This document shows positions 25,990 through 33,443 of a stretch of DNA of 64,000 bases, piece after piece. The stretch comes from Nocardioides sp. REDSEA-S33_B3 (lineage in GTDB: Bacteria; Actinomycetota; Actinomycetes; Propionibacteriales; Nocardioidaceae), in contig LUPK01000059.1 of NCBI GenBank assembly GCA_001627335.1, forward strand, positions 124,001 to 188,000, in the 5' to 3' direction. A model generated the notes under the pieces. It made no database searches. It worked only from the letters and a program-made list of their open reading frames with translations, and was not told the origin of the DNA. Made by a program: the position numbers and the translations under genes. Each line of letters opens with the position of its first letter. Position 1 is the first letter of the stretch.

Positions 25990-26749
25990 GGTTGAACCCC
26001 TCCCGCGGGGCGTCGTTCTCGCCCGAGAGCGAGGTGAGCAGCGCGTGCTCGACCTCGCGGGCCATCGCGCCGTCCACGGTGGAGTCGAGGCCGGCGTCGA
26101 GCACCTGCTTGGCCAGCGACAGCGAGAGGGCCGGGCGCTCGGCCATCCGGCGCGCGAGGTCGAGCGCCGTCGACTCGTGCTCGCCGGTCGGGACGCAGCG
26201 GGCGACCAGGCCCATGGCGGCCGCGTCCGGACCGCTGACCCGCTCACCGAGCAGCAGCAGCTCCTTGGCGCGCGCCCAGCCGACCAGGGCGGGCAGCAGC
26301 CGGGAGATGCCGCCGGTGACCGAGAGCCCGACCGAGACCTCGGGGAACCCGAACACCGCGTCCTCGGCGGCCACGACGACGTCGCAGCACAGCGCGAACT
26401 CAGCACCCGCGCCCAACGCGTACCCGTGCACCGCGGCGACCACCGGGGCGGGCAGGCGCCGGACCAGGCGGGTCACCTCCTGGATCTCCTCCAGCCGAGC
26501 CCGCGTCTGAAGCACCGTCTCGACCGCCGGCTCCTCCTTGAGGTCGTGGCCGGCGCAGAAGGCACGTCCGGCGCCAGACAGCACGACCGCGCGTGCCCCG
26601 TCCTCACCGGCGTGGGTCAGGGCCGCCACCAAGCCCCTGGTCAGGCCGATGTCGACCGCGTTGAGCCGCTCCGGGCGCGAGAGCCGGATCTCGGCGACGA
26701 CGCCGTCGAAGGAGTAGTCCACGCTCGCGTGGAGGGGCGGGCGGGTCAC
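25982..26749 (-). CDS. Enoyl-CoA hydratase/isomerase (crotonase family)
   Basis: Hydrates trans-2-enoyl-CoA or catalyses a related crotonase reaction; 255 residues. The oxyanion-hole segments GRAFCAGHDLKE and HGYALGAGAEFALCCDVVVA are present. The second catalytic position (FGFPEVSVGLSVTGG) keeps the GFPE glutamate. The GTG start is preceded by AGGAG. It is the first gene of an operon of four whose frames overlap by 8-14 bases, and it is divergent from the TetR gene. Confidence 0.92.
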   Translation of the reverse strand: MTRPPLHASVDYSFDGVVAEIRLSRPERLNAVDIGLTRGLVAALTHAGEDGARAVVLSGAGRAFCAGHDLKEEPAVETVLQTRARLEEIQEVTRLVRRLPAPVVAAVHGYALGAGAEFALCCDVVVAAEDAVFGFPEVSVGLSVTGGISRLLPALVGWARAKELLLLGERVSGPDAAAMGLVARCVPTGEHESTALDLARRMAERPALSLSLAKQVLDAGLDSTVDGAMAREVEHALLTSLSGENDAPREGFNRG

Positions 26750-26818
26750 GGGGGCTCCTGGCGGTAGGACGGGTGGTCGGAAGGCGGGTCACTGTGGGTC
26801 GCATCGGCTCACCGCGTG

Positions 26819-26834
26819 TCGATCGATCGATCGA
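26819..26834. promoter_or_regulatory. Palindromic (TCGA)4 operator of TetR regulator
   Basis: TCGATCGATCGATCGA is both a perfect 16-base palindrome and four TCGA units. It abuts the -10 box of the tetR gene and sits in the gap to the divergent beta-oxidation-like operon, the usual place for a TetR autoregulatory site. Confidence 0.65.
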
Positions 26835-26840
26835 TAGCAT
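26835..26840 (+). promoter_or_regulatory. -10 box of TetR gene (leaderless)
   Basis: TAGCAT ends 6 bases before the ATG at 26847 and directly follows the palindrome, so bound repressor would block polymerase. Confidence 0.55.
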
Positions 26841-26846
26841 AGGCCC

Positions 26847-27452
26847 ATGACCCCCACCGGCGAGCGAGTCCGCCAGGCCGCACTCGAGCTCTTCGCCGAG
26901 CGCGGCTTCCACGGCACCGGCATCCGCCAGCTCGCCGAGCGTGCCGGCGTCTCCTCGGCCTCGCTCTACCACTACATGGGCACCAAGGAGGACCTGCTGG
27001 TCGCGCTGATGACCAGCAGCCTGGAGCGGCTGGTCGGCGACGCCGAGGCCGCCGTCGCCGGCAGCGACGACCCCGTCGGGCAGCTGGGCGCGCTGGTGCG
27101 GATGCACGTCACCGCCCACGCCGCCCGGCCGCTGGAGACGCGGGTCGGCGACCACGAGGTCGAGGCGCTGTCGCCGCCGGCGCGCGAGGTGGTGGTGGCG
27201 CTGCGCGACCGGTACGAGCAGGTGTGGCAGCGGGTGCTGGCCGACGGGCAGGCGGCGGGCGTCCTGGACCTCGAGCACCCGGCTCTGGCTCGCCGGGCCC
27301 TGCTGGAGATGTGCAGCGGGGTGGCACGGTGGTTCGACCAGGCCGGGCCGCTGTCGCTGGCGGACCTCGCTGACCACTACGTGGCCCTGGCATGCAGGCT
27401 CCTCGGCGTGTCGCGCGCGACACGCCGGGGCGGTGCAGTCATTTCTGCCTGA
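26847..27452 (+). CDS. TetR-family transcriptional regulator
   Basis: Ligand-responsive repressor of 201 residues. The N-terminal helix-turn-helix (about residues 5-50) includes ALELFAERGFHGTGIRQLAERAGVSSASLYHYMGTKEDLL. The remainder is an all-helical ligand-binding domain of the TetR C-terminal type. It is transcribed away from the enoyl-CoA hydratase operon across a 97-base gap with a perfect palindrome. Control of that operon by an acyl-CoA or related ligand is likely but inferred from layout. Confidence 0.93.
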   Translation: MTPTGERVRQAALELFAERGFHGTGIRQLAERAGVSSASLYHYMGTKEDLLVALMTSSLERLVGDAEAAVAGSDDPVGQLGALVRMHVTAHAARPLETRVGDHEVEALSPPAREVVVALRDRYEQVWQRVLADGQAAGVLDLEHPALARRALLEMCSGVARWFDQAGPLSLADLADHYVALACRLLGVSRATRRGGAVISA

Positions 27453-27485
27453 ACGTCGCTGGATCCTGTTCTCGATCGGGCTGCG

Positions 27486-27519
27486 CTGACCTGCGGTCTT
27501 AGGCGTCGTCGCAGGTCAG
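27486..27519 (+). terminator. Inverted repeat downstream of tetR
   Basis: Arms CTGACCTGCG and CGCAGGTCAG pair perfectly around a 14-base loop, 34 bases after the tetR stop. No U-run follows. Confidence 0.45.
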
Positions 27520-27817
27520 GAGGCGGTTGACATGTGATCCGCGACGCATAAGGGTGAGCCGTCCGCTCGTGCAGATCGCGGGAGACGGACCGGCGTCCGA
27601 GTGGCCGCTTCGGAGGGTGGGGGTGCCAGCCACCTGTCCGAGGTTGTTCGCGGAGGTCGGTTCGTCCTGCGAGGGCGGACGCGAGAGGGCCTGGGTCCCC
27701 CTAGACAACAGCCTGCCCCGGCCGCCCGTCGGACATCAGGCTGGACCGAAGGTGTCGCCGGGCCCTCTCGCCGCTCTGCACGGGTGCCGGGGCTCCGCTG
27801 GCTCAGGGCCCGGCCGG

Positions 27818-27823
27818 TAGCGT
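27818..27823 (+). promoter_or_regulatory. -10 box of lnt (leaderless)
   Basis: TAGCGT ends 6 bases before the GTG at 27830. Confidence 0.5.
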
Positions 27824-27829
27824 GAGCAC

Positions 27830-29365
27830 GTGCTCCGCCTGGCCCTCGCCGTCGTCTCGGGCCTCGTGCTCTCGCTCGCCTTCGAGCCGGTCGCCTGGCC
27901 GGTGCTGCTGCCGGTGGCCGTCGCCGGCTTCTTCGCCGTCGTGCACGGCGTGCGGGCACGACGCGGACTGGCGCTCGGGCTCGCCTTCGGTGCGGCCTTC
28001 TACCTCACCCACATCTGGTGGATGCGCGCCGTCGCCGTGCCCGCCTGGATCGGGCTCTCGGCGCTGGAGACGTTCTTCTACGGGCTCGCGGGAGCGGCGG
28101 TCGCCGCGCTCACCCGTCATGCCCCGACCGTTCGGTGGTGGCCGGTGTGGGGCGCCGCGGCCTGGACGACCGCCGAGGTGGTCCGCAGCGGCTGGCCCTT
28201 CAGCGGGATGCCGTGGGGTCGACTGGCCTTCGCGGTCGTCGACACCCCGGTCGCCCCGCTGCTGCCGTGGGTGGGCATGGTCGGCGTGTCCTTCCTGCTG
28301 GCCCTGGCCTCGGCCTGCGTGGCCCACCTGGTGCTGACGCGTGCCCGCAGCTGGCGCGCCGACACCGCGGTCCTCCTCGGGCTCGTGGCCGGCGCGACGC
28401 TCGCCGGCCTGGCGCCGTACGACGCCGGCGACCCGAGCGGCACCGCGACCGTCGCCGCGGTGCAGGGCGACGTGCCGGGCCCCGGCAACGACGTGCTCTT
28501 CGACCACCGCCAGGTCACCCGCAACCACGTCGAGGAGACCGTCCGCCTGGCCGACGCGGTGGCCGCGGGCGAGCAGCCCCGGCCCGACCTGGTGGTCTGG
28601 CCGGAGAACTCCACGGCCGTCGACCCCTTCCTGGACGCCGAGACCAACCAGGGCATCGAGCGCGCGGTCGAGGCGGTCGGGGTGCCCGTGCTGGTCGGGG
28701 CGATCGTCGACGACGGACCCGAGCACGTGCTCAACCAGGGCATCGTGTGGGACCCGGTCACCGGCCCGGGGGAGCGCTACACCAAGTGGCACCCGGTGCC
28801 CTACGGCGAGTACATCCCGTTCCGGGACTACGTCGACTTCAACTTCGGCGAGCTCGCGCGCATCAAGCGGGACATGCGCGCGGGGGACCGCACCGAACCG
28901 CTCCGGATCGGCGAGATCCTGCTGGCCGACGCGATCTGCTTCGATGTCGCCTACGACGACGGCCTCCACGCCCAGGTCCGTGAGGGTGCCGAGCTGCTCA
29001 CCGTGCAGACCAGCAACGCGACCTTCATCTTCACCGACCAGGTGGACCAGCAGTTCGCGATCACCCGGCTGCGCGCGATCGAGGCCGGCAAGTGGCTCGT
29101 GGTCGCCTCCACCAACGGTCGCTCGGGGATCATCGCGCCCGATGGGCGGGTCGTGGAGACCGTCGACCGGCGCACCACCGCCACGATGCTCGCCGAGGTC
29201 GAGCTGCTGCCCGGGGTCTCGCCCGGCATCCACCTCACGCCCTGGGTGACCCGCGGCGTCGTGGCTCTGACCCTGCTCGGCCTGCTGCTCGTCCTCATCG
29301 CCTCCGGCGCGGTCACCCGGCGTTCGCGCACGGTTGCTCCGGAGTACGCCGATGCGGCCTCCTGA
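27830..29365 (+). CDS. lnt: Apolipoprotein N-acyltransferase
   Basis: Integral membrane enzyme that adds the third acyl chain to the N-terminal cysteine of lipoproteins; 511 residues. The N-terminal half has several hydrophobic helices. The C-terminal nitrilase domain shows the triad: Glu in VWPENSTAVDPF, Lys in YTKWHPVPYGEYIPF and Cys in ICFDVAYDDGLHAQ. A final transmembrane helix is near residue 480. The GTG start fits the -10 box. It is followed by a polyprenol-phosphate mannosyltransferase gene; in Mycobacterium tuberculosis these two functions are fused in Ppm1, whereas here they are separate genes. Confidence 0.93.
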   Translation: MLRLALAVVSGLVLSLAFEPVAWPVLLPVAVAGFFAVVHGVRARRGLALGLAFGAAFYLTHIWWMRAVAVPAWIGLSALETFFYGLAGAAVAALTRHAPTVRWWPVWGAAAWTTAEVVRSGWPFSGMPWGRLAFAVVDTPVAPLLPWVGMVGVSFLLALASACVAHLVLTRARSWRADTAVLLGLVAGATLAGLAPYDAGDPSGTATVAAVQGDVPGPGNDVLFDHRQVTRNHVEETVRLADAVAAGEQPRPDLVVWPENSTAVDPFLDAETNQGIERAVEAVGVPVLVGAIVDDGPEHVLNQGIVWDPVTGPGERYTKWHPVPYGEYIPFRDYVDFNFGELARIKRDMRAGDRTEPLRIGEILLADAICFDVAYDDGLHAQVREGAELLTVQTSNATFIFTDQVDQQFAITRLRAIEAGKWLVVASTNGRSGIIAPDGRVVETVDRRTTATMLAEVELLPGVSPGIHLTPWVTRGVVALTLLGLLLVLIASGAVTRRSRTVAPEYADAAS

Positions 29366-29371
29366 CTCCCG

Positions 29372-29377
29372 TACAGT
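29372..29377 (+). promoter_or_regulatory. -10 box of mannosyltransferase gene (leaderless)
   Basis: TACAGT ends 7 bases before the ATG at 29385, in the 19-base gap after lnt. Confidence 0.4.
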
Positions 29378-29384
29378 CCGCCCA

Positions 29385-30161
29385 ATGCGCGTGATCATGG
29401 TCGTCCCGACCTACCAGGAGGCCGACAACATCGCGTGGATCCTCCAGCGCCTGCGCACCGCCCGGCCCGACGTGGACGTGCTCGTCGTGGACGACAACTC
29501 CCCGGACGGCACCGGCCGGATCGCCGACGACCTGGCGGCAGCCGATCCTCAGGTGCACGTGCTGCACCGGGTCAACAAGGGCGGTCTCGGCGCGGCGTAC
29601 CGGCACGGCTTCGCCCACGCGCTCGAGGCCGGCTACGACGTGATCGGCGAGATGGACGCCGACGGCTCGCACCAGCCCGAGCAGCTGCACCGGCTCCTCG
29701 ACGCGATCGAGGGGACCGACGGCGGCCCCGCCGCGGACCTGGTGATCGGGTCCCGCTGGGTGCCGGGCGGCACGGTGGTGAACTGGCCGCGACGCCGCGA
29801 GACGCTCTCGCGCGGCGGCAACCTCTACGTCCGCGTGCTGCTGGGCATCTCGGTCAAGGACGCCACCGCCGGCTTCCGGCTCTTCCGCCGTGACGCGCTG
29901 GAGAAGCTGGAGCTGGAGAGCGTGCGCTCCACCGGCTACGTGTTCCAGACCGACATGGTCGTGCGTGCGCTGCGGGCGGGACTCACGGTCCGCGAGGTCC
30001 CGATCGAGTTCGTGGAGCGGGTGCGCGGTGATTCGAAGATGAGTGGCAAGGTGGCGGTGGAGTCGCTGCGCCGGATCACGGCGTGGGGGCTGCGCGAGCG
30101 CCGCGAGCAGGTGCGGCGGCTGTGGTCGCGCAGGAGTGCCCAGGAGGAGGGGAGCAGATGA
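29385..30161 (+). CDS. Polyprenol-phosphate mannosyltransferase (GT2)
   Basis: Transfers mannose from GDP-mannose to polyprenyl phosphate on the cytoplasmic face, supplying lipid-linked mannose for protein and glycolipid mannosylation. The 258 residues start with VVPTYQEADNIAWIL, followed by the GT-A motifs DDNSPDGTG and GEMDADGSH (metal-binding DxD). A later ATAGFRLFRRDAL block is typical of Dpm1-like enzymes. No membrane anchor is seen, as in soluble Dpm1. The stop codon overlaps the fxsA start (ATGA). Confidence 0.92.
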   Translation: MRVIMVVPTYQEADNIAWILQRLRTARPDVDVLVVDDNSPDGTGRIADDLAAADPQVHVLHRVNKGGLGAAYRHGFAHALEAGYDVIGEMDADGSHQPEQLHRLLDAIEGTDGGPAADLVIGSRWVPGGTVVNWPRRRETLSRGGNLYVRVLLGISVKDATAGFRLFRRDALEKLELESVRSTGYVFQTDMVVRALRAGLTVREVPIEFVERVRGDSKMSGKVAVESLRRITAWGLRERREQVRRLWSRRSAQEEGSR

Positions 30162-30700
30162 GCCCGCAGAGCGGTCGGCGACGTCGTGGGGGAGTGGTCT
30201 GGCTGCTCGGCCTGGCCTTCATCGGCCTGCCGCTCCTGGAGCTCTACCTGGTCATCCAGGTCGGCCAGGTGATCGGTGCCGGGTGGACCATCCTGCTGCT
30301 GGTCCTCGACAGCGTCCTCGGCGCGATCATCGTGCGCCGCGAGGGCGGCCGCGCCTGGCGGGCGCTGCGCGAGGCCCTCGCCCAGGCGCGGATGCCGCAC
30401 CGCGAGCTCGCCGACGGTGCGCTGGTGCTCATCGGCGGCACCCTGCTGCTCACCCCGGGCTTCGTCACCGACGCCTTCGGGGCGCTGCTGGTGCTCCCGG
30501 TGACGCGCCCCGCCTTCCGCGGGCTGCTGGCCCGGGCGGTCGCCTCACGGTTGGTCGTGTTCCCCGGACCCGGTGGTCCCGGCGGACCTGGTGGCCCCGC
30601 TGCCCCGCGGAGCCCCGGTCCCGGTGGCCCACGTGGCCCCGGGGACGACGAACGCCCCGGACCGGTGGTCCGGGGCGACGTGGTGGACCCGCCCGAGTGA
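30158..30700 (+). CDS. fxsA: FxsA-family membrane protein
   Basis: Small inner-membrane protein, 180 residues, of the FxsA family; in E. coli it relieves phage T7 exclusion by F. Three to four hydrophobic segments lie between residues about 12 and 130, with the family's GLPLLELYLVIQVGQVIG and ADGALVLIGGTLLLTPGFVTDAFG. The last 45 residues are a Gly/Pro-rich tail. The ATG overlaps the mannosyltransferase stop codon, and AGGAGGAGGGG lies immediately before it, so an earlier start inside that gene was rejected. Confidence 0.9.
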   Translation: MSPQSGRRRRGGVVWLLGLAFIGLPLLELYLVIQVGQVIGAGWTILLLVLDSVLGAIIVRREGGRAWRALREALAQARMPHRELADGALVLIGGTLLLTPGFVTDAFGALLVLPVTRPAFRGLLARAVASRLVVFPGPGGPGGPGGPAAPRSPGPGGPRGPGDDERPGPVVRGDVVDPPE

Positions 30701-30715
30701 GGACGGGTCGGAAGA

Positions 30716-31102
30716 TCAGGCCGAGGCCTTGCCCTTCTTGCGGTTCGCGCGGTGCAGGTGCGCGGGGCCGATCTCGCCGCCGCGCAGCAGCTCCAGCCGC
30801 TCCTTGAGGATCTCCTCGAGCTCCTTCTCGGAGCGGCGCTCGAGCAGCATGTCCCAGTGGGTGCGGGCCGGCTTCTCGGCCTTCACCTCGGGCTTGATGC
30901 CGCTGACGCTCAGCGCCTCCGCGCCACAGCGCGGGCACTCCCACACCGCCGGGACCTCGGCCTCGACGGACATGGTGATCTCGAACTCGTGGTCCTGCTT
31001 GCAGCGGTAACCCACCTGCTGCCGCGCGGCGAACTCGATGCCGCGCTCGTCCTCGAAGCTCTGGCCTCCGAGTCGCGCGCCCCGTAGTGTGCGCTCTGCC
31101 AT
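30716..31102 (-). CDS. rbpA: RNA polymerase-binding protein RbpA
   Basis: Actinobacteria-specific RNA polymerase partner that stabilises open complexes with group 1 and 2 sigma factors; 128 residues. The N-terminal MAERTLRGARLGGQSFEDERG is the conserved tail. The core zinc-binding domain uses YRCKQDHEFEI and ECPRCG. The C-terminal half carries the basic linker and sigma-interacting helix (THWDMLLERRSEKELEEIL). The ATG at 31102 has GGAGGG five bases upstream. It converges on fxsA with 15 bases between. Confidence 0.96.
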   Translation of the reverse strand: MAERTLRGARLGGQSFEDERGIEFAARQQVGYRCKQDHEFEITMSVEAEVPAVWECPRCGAEALSVSGIKPEVKAEKPARTHWDMLLERRSEKELEEILKERLELLRGGEIGPAHLHRANRKKGKASA

Positions 31103-31159
31103 CTGAGCCCTCCAGTCTCTACCGAAGACGGTGCCGTGCCGCACCATCTCAAGTTTTCA

Positions 31160-31189
31160 ACGGTAGCGACCCCGCGATGATTCCGACAA
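31160..31189 (-). promoter_or_regulatory. Promoter of rbpA
   Basis: On the minus strand, TTGTCG (31189-31184) and TACCGT (31165-31160) are separated by 18 bases. The leader to the ATG at 31102 would be about 50 bases and includes the ribosome site. Confidence 0.5.
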
Positions 31190-31231
31190 TCGCCGAGGAG
31201 GGTGGTCGAGCCCCGGATTCTCGGGCTCCTC

Positions 31232-32575
31232 TCAGGAACCGGCCGGGACCGACGCCTGCTGAGCCTGCTGGATGCCCTTGGCCGTGTCGACGCGGGTCAG
31301 GATCGCACCACCGATGACGAAGAACGCGATCAGCGCGAACAGCGCCGGCCGGTAGGAGTCGGTGACGGTGTAGACGATGCCGAACACCAGCGTCCCCAGC
31401 CACGAGGTGCCCCGCTCCATGGCGTGGTAGAAGCTGAAGTACTCCGCCTCCTTGCCCGTGGGGATGAGGAGCGAGAAGTACGACCGGGCCAGGGCCTGGG
31501 TGCCGCCCAGCACCACGCCGATCGCCGCGCCCATCGCGAGGAACGGCACCAGCTCGCCGGCGGGCAGGAACAGCCCGACGGTGACGATCACCATCCAGAT
31601 CACCAGGCCGACCAGGATCACCGGCTTGGCGCCGTACGACTGCGCGGCGCGGCCGAAGCCCAGGGCGCCGAAGACGGCGACCGCCTGGACGAGCAGGTAG
31701 GTCGCCAGGACGGTGCCGGTCTCGAAGCCCAGCTCCTCGACGCCGTAGACCGAGGCCGAGGCGATGACGGTCTGGATGCCGTCGTTGAAGAAGAGGTAGG
31801 CCACCAGGAACGTGAGCGCCACGGGGTAGCTCCGCAGGTCGCGCAGGGTGTGCCAGAGCTGTCCGAAGCTGCGCTGCAGCAGCCCGCCCTCGGCCGGCTC
31901 CACCGCCAGCGGCGGACGGTCCTTGATGCCGAGGTAGGGCACGAAGGTGAACAGGCCCCACCAGATCGCGGCGGAGAGCAGCGAGAGCCGCACGGCCATG
32001 CCCTCGGAGAGCCCGAAGGTGTCGTGCATGCTCACGACGACGAAGTTCAGCGCCAGCAGCAGCCCGCCGCCGGCATACCCGGTGGCCCATCCGCGCGAGG
32101 AGACCCCGTCGCGCTCGTCGGGGTCGGCGATCAGGCACAGGATCGAGTCGTTGACCACGGCCGCGGCGCCGAAGCAGAGGTTGGCCACCAGGAAGGCGAC
32201 GACGCCGAGCTCCCAGTTGTCGTCCTTCATGAAGAACAGCAGGGCGGCGGCCAGCGCCCCGGCCCACGCGAAGCCGCCGAGCAGCTGCCGCTTGTGGGAG
32301 GTGCGGTCGGCCACGGCGCCCAGCAGCGGCAGCAGCACCGCCGAGAGCAGGGTGGAGGCGGTGATCGTGAACGAGGGGAGCGCGCCCGGGGCCACCGAGA
32401 TCCCGAGGACCGAGATGCGGTCGTCGACCGCTGCCTCCTCGGCGATCGCGATGAGGTAGGGCCCGAAGAGGACGCCGGCGACCGTGGTCGAGAAGGCGCT
32501 GTTGGCCCAGTCGTAGACGTACCACGCGCGGTGCTCGCGGCGCCGCTCGCGCGTGGTCGTGGGTGCGATGGTCAT
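31232..32575 (-). CDS. UMF1-type MFS transporter
   Basis: Twelve-helix membrane transporter of 447 residues. The signature AWYVYDWANSAFSTTVAGVLFGPYL near the N-terminus is typical of the UMF1/Atg22-like branch of the major facilitator superfamily. Substrate not known. The ATG at 32575 overlaps the glycerophosphodiesterase stop by four bases (ATGA), so the two are translationally coupled. A role in handling glycerophosphodiester products is a possible inference. The longer upstream frame is a shadow of the neighbouring gene. Confidence 0.9.
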   Translation of the reverse strand: MTIAPTTTRERRREHRAWYVYDWANSAFSTTVAGVLFGPYLIAIAEEAAVDDRISVLGISVAPGALPSFTITASTLLSAVLLPLLGAVADRTSHKRQLLGGFAWAGALAAALLFFMKDDNWELGVVAFLVANLCFGAAAVVNDSILCLIADPDERDGVSSRGWATGYAGGGLLLALNFVVVSMHDTFGLSEGMAVRLSLLSAAIWWGLFTFVPYLGIKDRPPLAVEPAEGGLLQRSFGQLWHTLRDLRSYPVALTFLVAYLFFNDGIQTVIASASVYGVEELGFETGTVLATYLLVQAVAVFGALGFGRAAQSYGAKPVILVGLVIWMVIVTVGLFLPAGELVPFLAMGAAIGVVLGGTQALARSYFSLLIPTGKEAEYFSFYHAMERGTSWLGTLVFGIVYTVTDSYRPALFALIAFFVIGGAILTRVDTAKGIQQAQQASVPAGS

Positions 32576-33390
32576 GTGGTCCCCTCCCAGAGTCCCTGCT
32601 CCTCCAGCACCTCGCGCAACAGGTCGGTGCGGTCGGTGAACAGCCCGTCGACGCCCTTGGCGAGCAGCTCCCGCATCTCCTCGGGATCGTCGATGGTCCA
32701 CACGTGCACGTGCTTTCCGGCGGCGTGCGCGCGGCGCACGAAGCCGGTGGTCACGACCGGGACGGTGACGCTGAGCCCGGCGAGCCGCAGCGTACGCCGG
32801 TGCGGCACCTGCAGGGCCGCGACACGACCCCCGGTGACCCGGTCGGCCAGGCGCCCGGGCAGCAGCGCGAACGCGGCCGCCTCCAGCGGGTGGGCCGAGG
32901 TCGGCACGCGACCGTCGGTGATCCGGCGGAAGCGGCGAAGCCGGGAGGCGGAGAACGACCCGACCAGGACACGCTCCCAGTCGCCGCGCTCGGCGACGAG
33001 TGCGGCGAGCGCGTCCACGGCCCCCTCGGACTTCAGGTCGATGTTGAACCGGGCGTCGGGGAAGGCATCGAGCAGCTCCACGAGGGTCGGCACCGACTCA
33101 CGTCCGCCCACCCGGGCACGGCGCACCTCGGCGTGGGTCAGCGCGGCGACCTCGCCGGCGCTGTCGGTGACCCGGTCCAGCACCCGGTCGTGGAAGGCCA
33201 GCAGCACCCCGTCGGCCGTGAGGTGTACGTCGGTCTCGAGGTAGCGGTAGCCGAGGTCGACGGCGTGCTCGAACGCCACGAGCGTGTTCTCCAGGCCCTC
33301 GATCTCGGGGTGGTAGGCGCCGCCACGGTGAGCGAACGCGATCACCCGGCGCGATCCCGCGGCGCCGCTGCGACGCCCGGACGGGCGCAC
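32572..33390 (-). CDS. Glycerophosphodiester phosphodiesterase
   Basis: Hydrolyses glycerophosphodiesters to sn-glycerol 3-phosphate and an alcohol; 272 residues with the chosen start. The TIM-barrel metal and catalytic residues are all visible: AHRGGAYHPE, ENTLVAFEHAVDLGYRYLETDVHLTADGVLLAFHD, and later FNIDLKSEG and HVWTIDDPEEM. No signal peptide, so cytoplasmic. The start is uncertain: in-frame GTGs lie at 33390, 33414 and 33426, none with a good ribosome site. 33390 leaves the smallest non-conserved leader. Confidence 0.9.
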   Translation of the reverse strand: MRPSGRRSGAAGSRRVIAFAHRGGAYHPEIEGLENTLVAFEHAVDLGYRYLETDVHLTADGVLLAFHDRVLDRVTDSAGEVAALTHAEVRRARVGGRESVPTLVELLDAFPDARFNIDLKSEGAVDALAALVAERGDWERVLVGSFSASRLRRFRRITDGRVPTSAHPLEAAAFALLPGRLADRVTGGRVAALQVPHRRTLRLAGLSVTVPVVTTGFVRRAHAAGKHVHVWTIDDPEEMRELLAKGVDGLFTDRTDLLREVLEEQGLWEGTT

Positions 33391-33443
33391 GTCTAGGTAG
33401 GCATGGCCCGTCACCGGTGACGTCACCTGGGCAGTCTGGCAGG

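Larger units (their letters stand above)
27453..27829. other. Intergenic stretch between tetR and lnt
   Basis: About 377 bases without a supportable gene; the short open frames on both strands lack ribosome sites and recognisable sequence. It contains a hairpin after tetR, TTGACA at 27527-27532 with a poor TAAGGG 16 bases later, and the lnt -10 box at its end. Confidence 0.5.

Noticed and set aside
27499..27820. Short open frames on both strands between tetR and lnt
   Set aside because: No ribosome site, no recognisable protein pattern, and they overlap one another; treated as non-coding.
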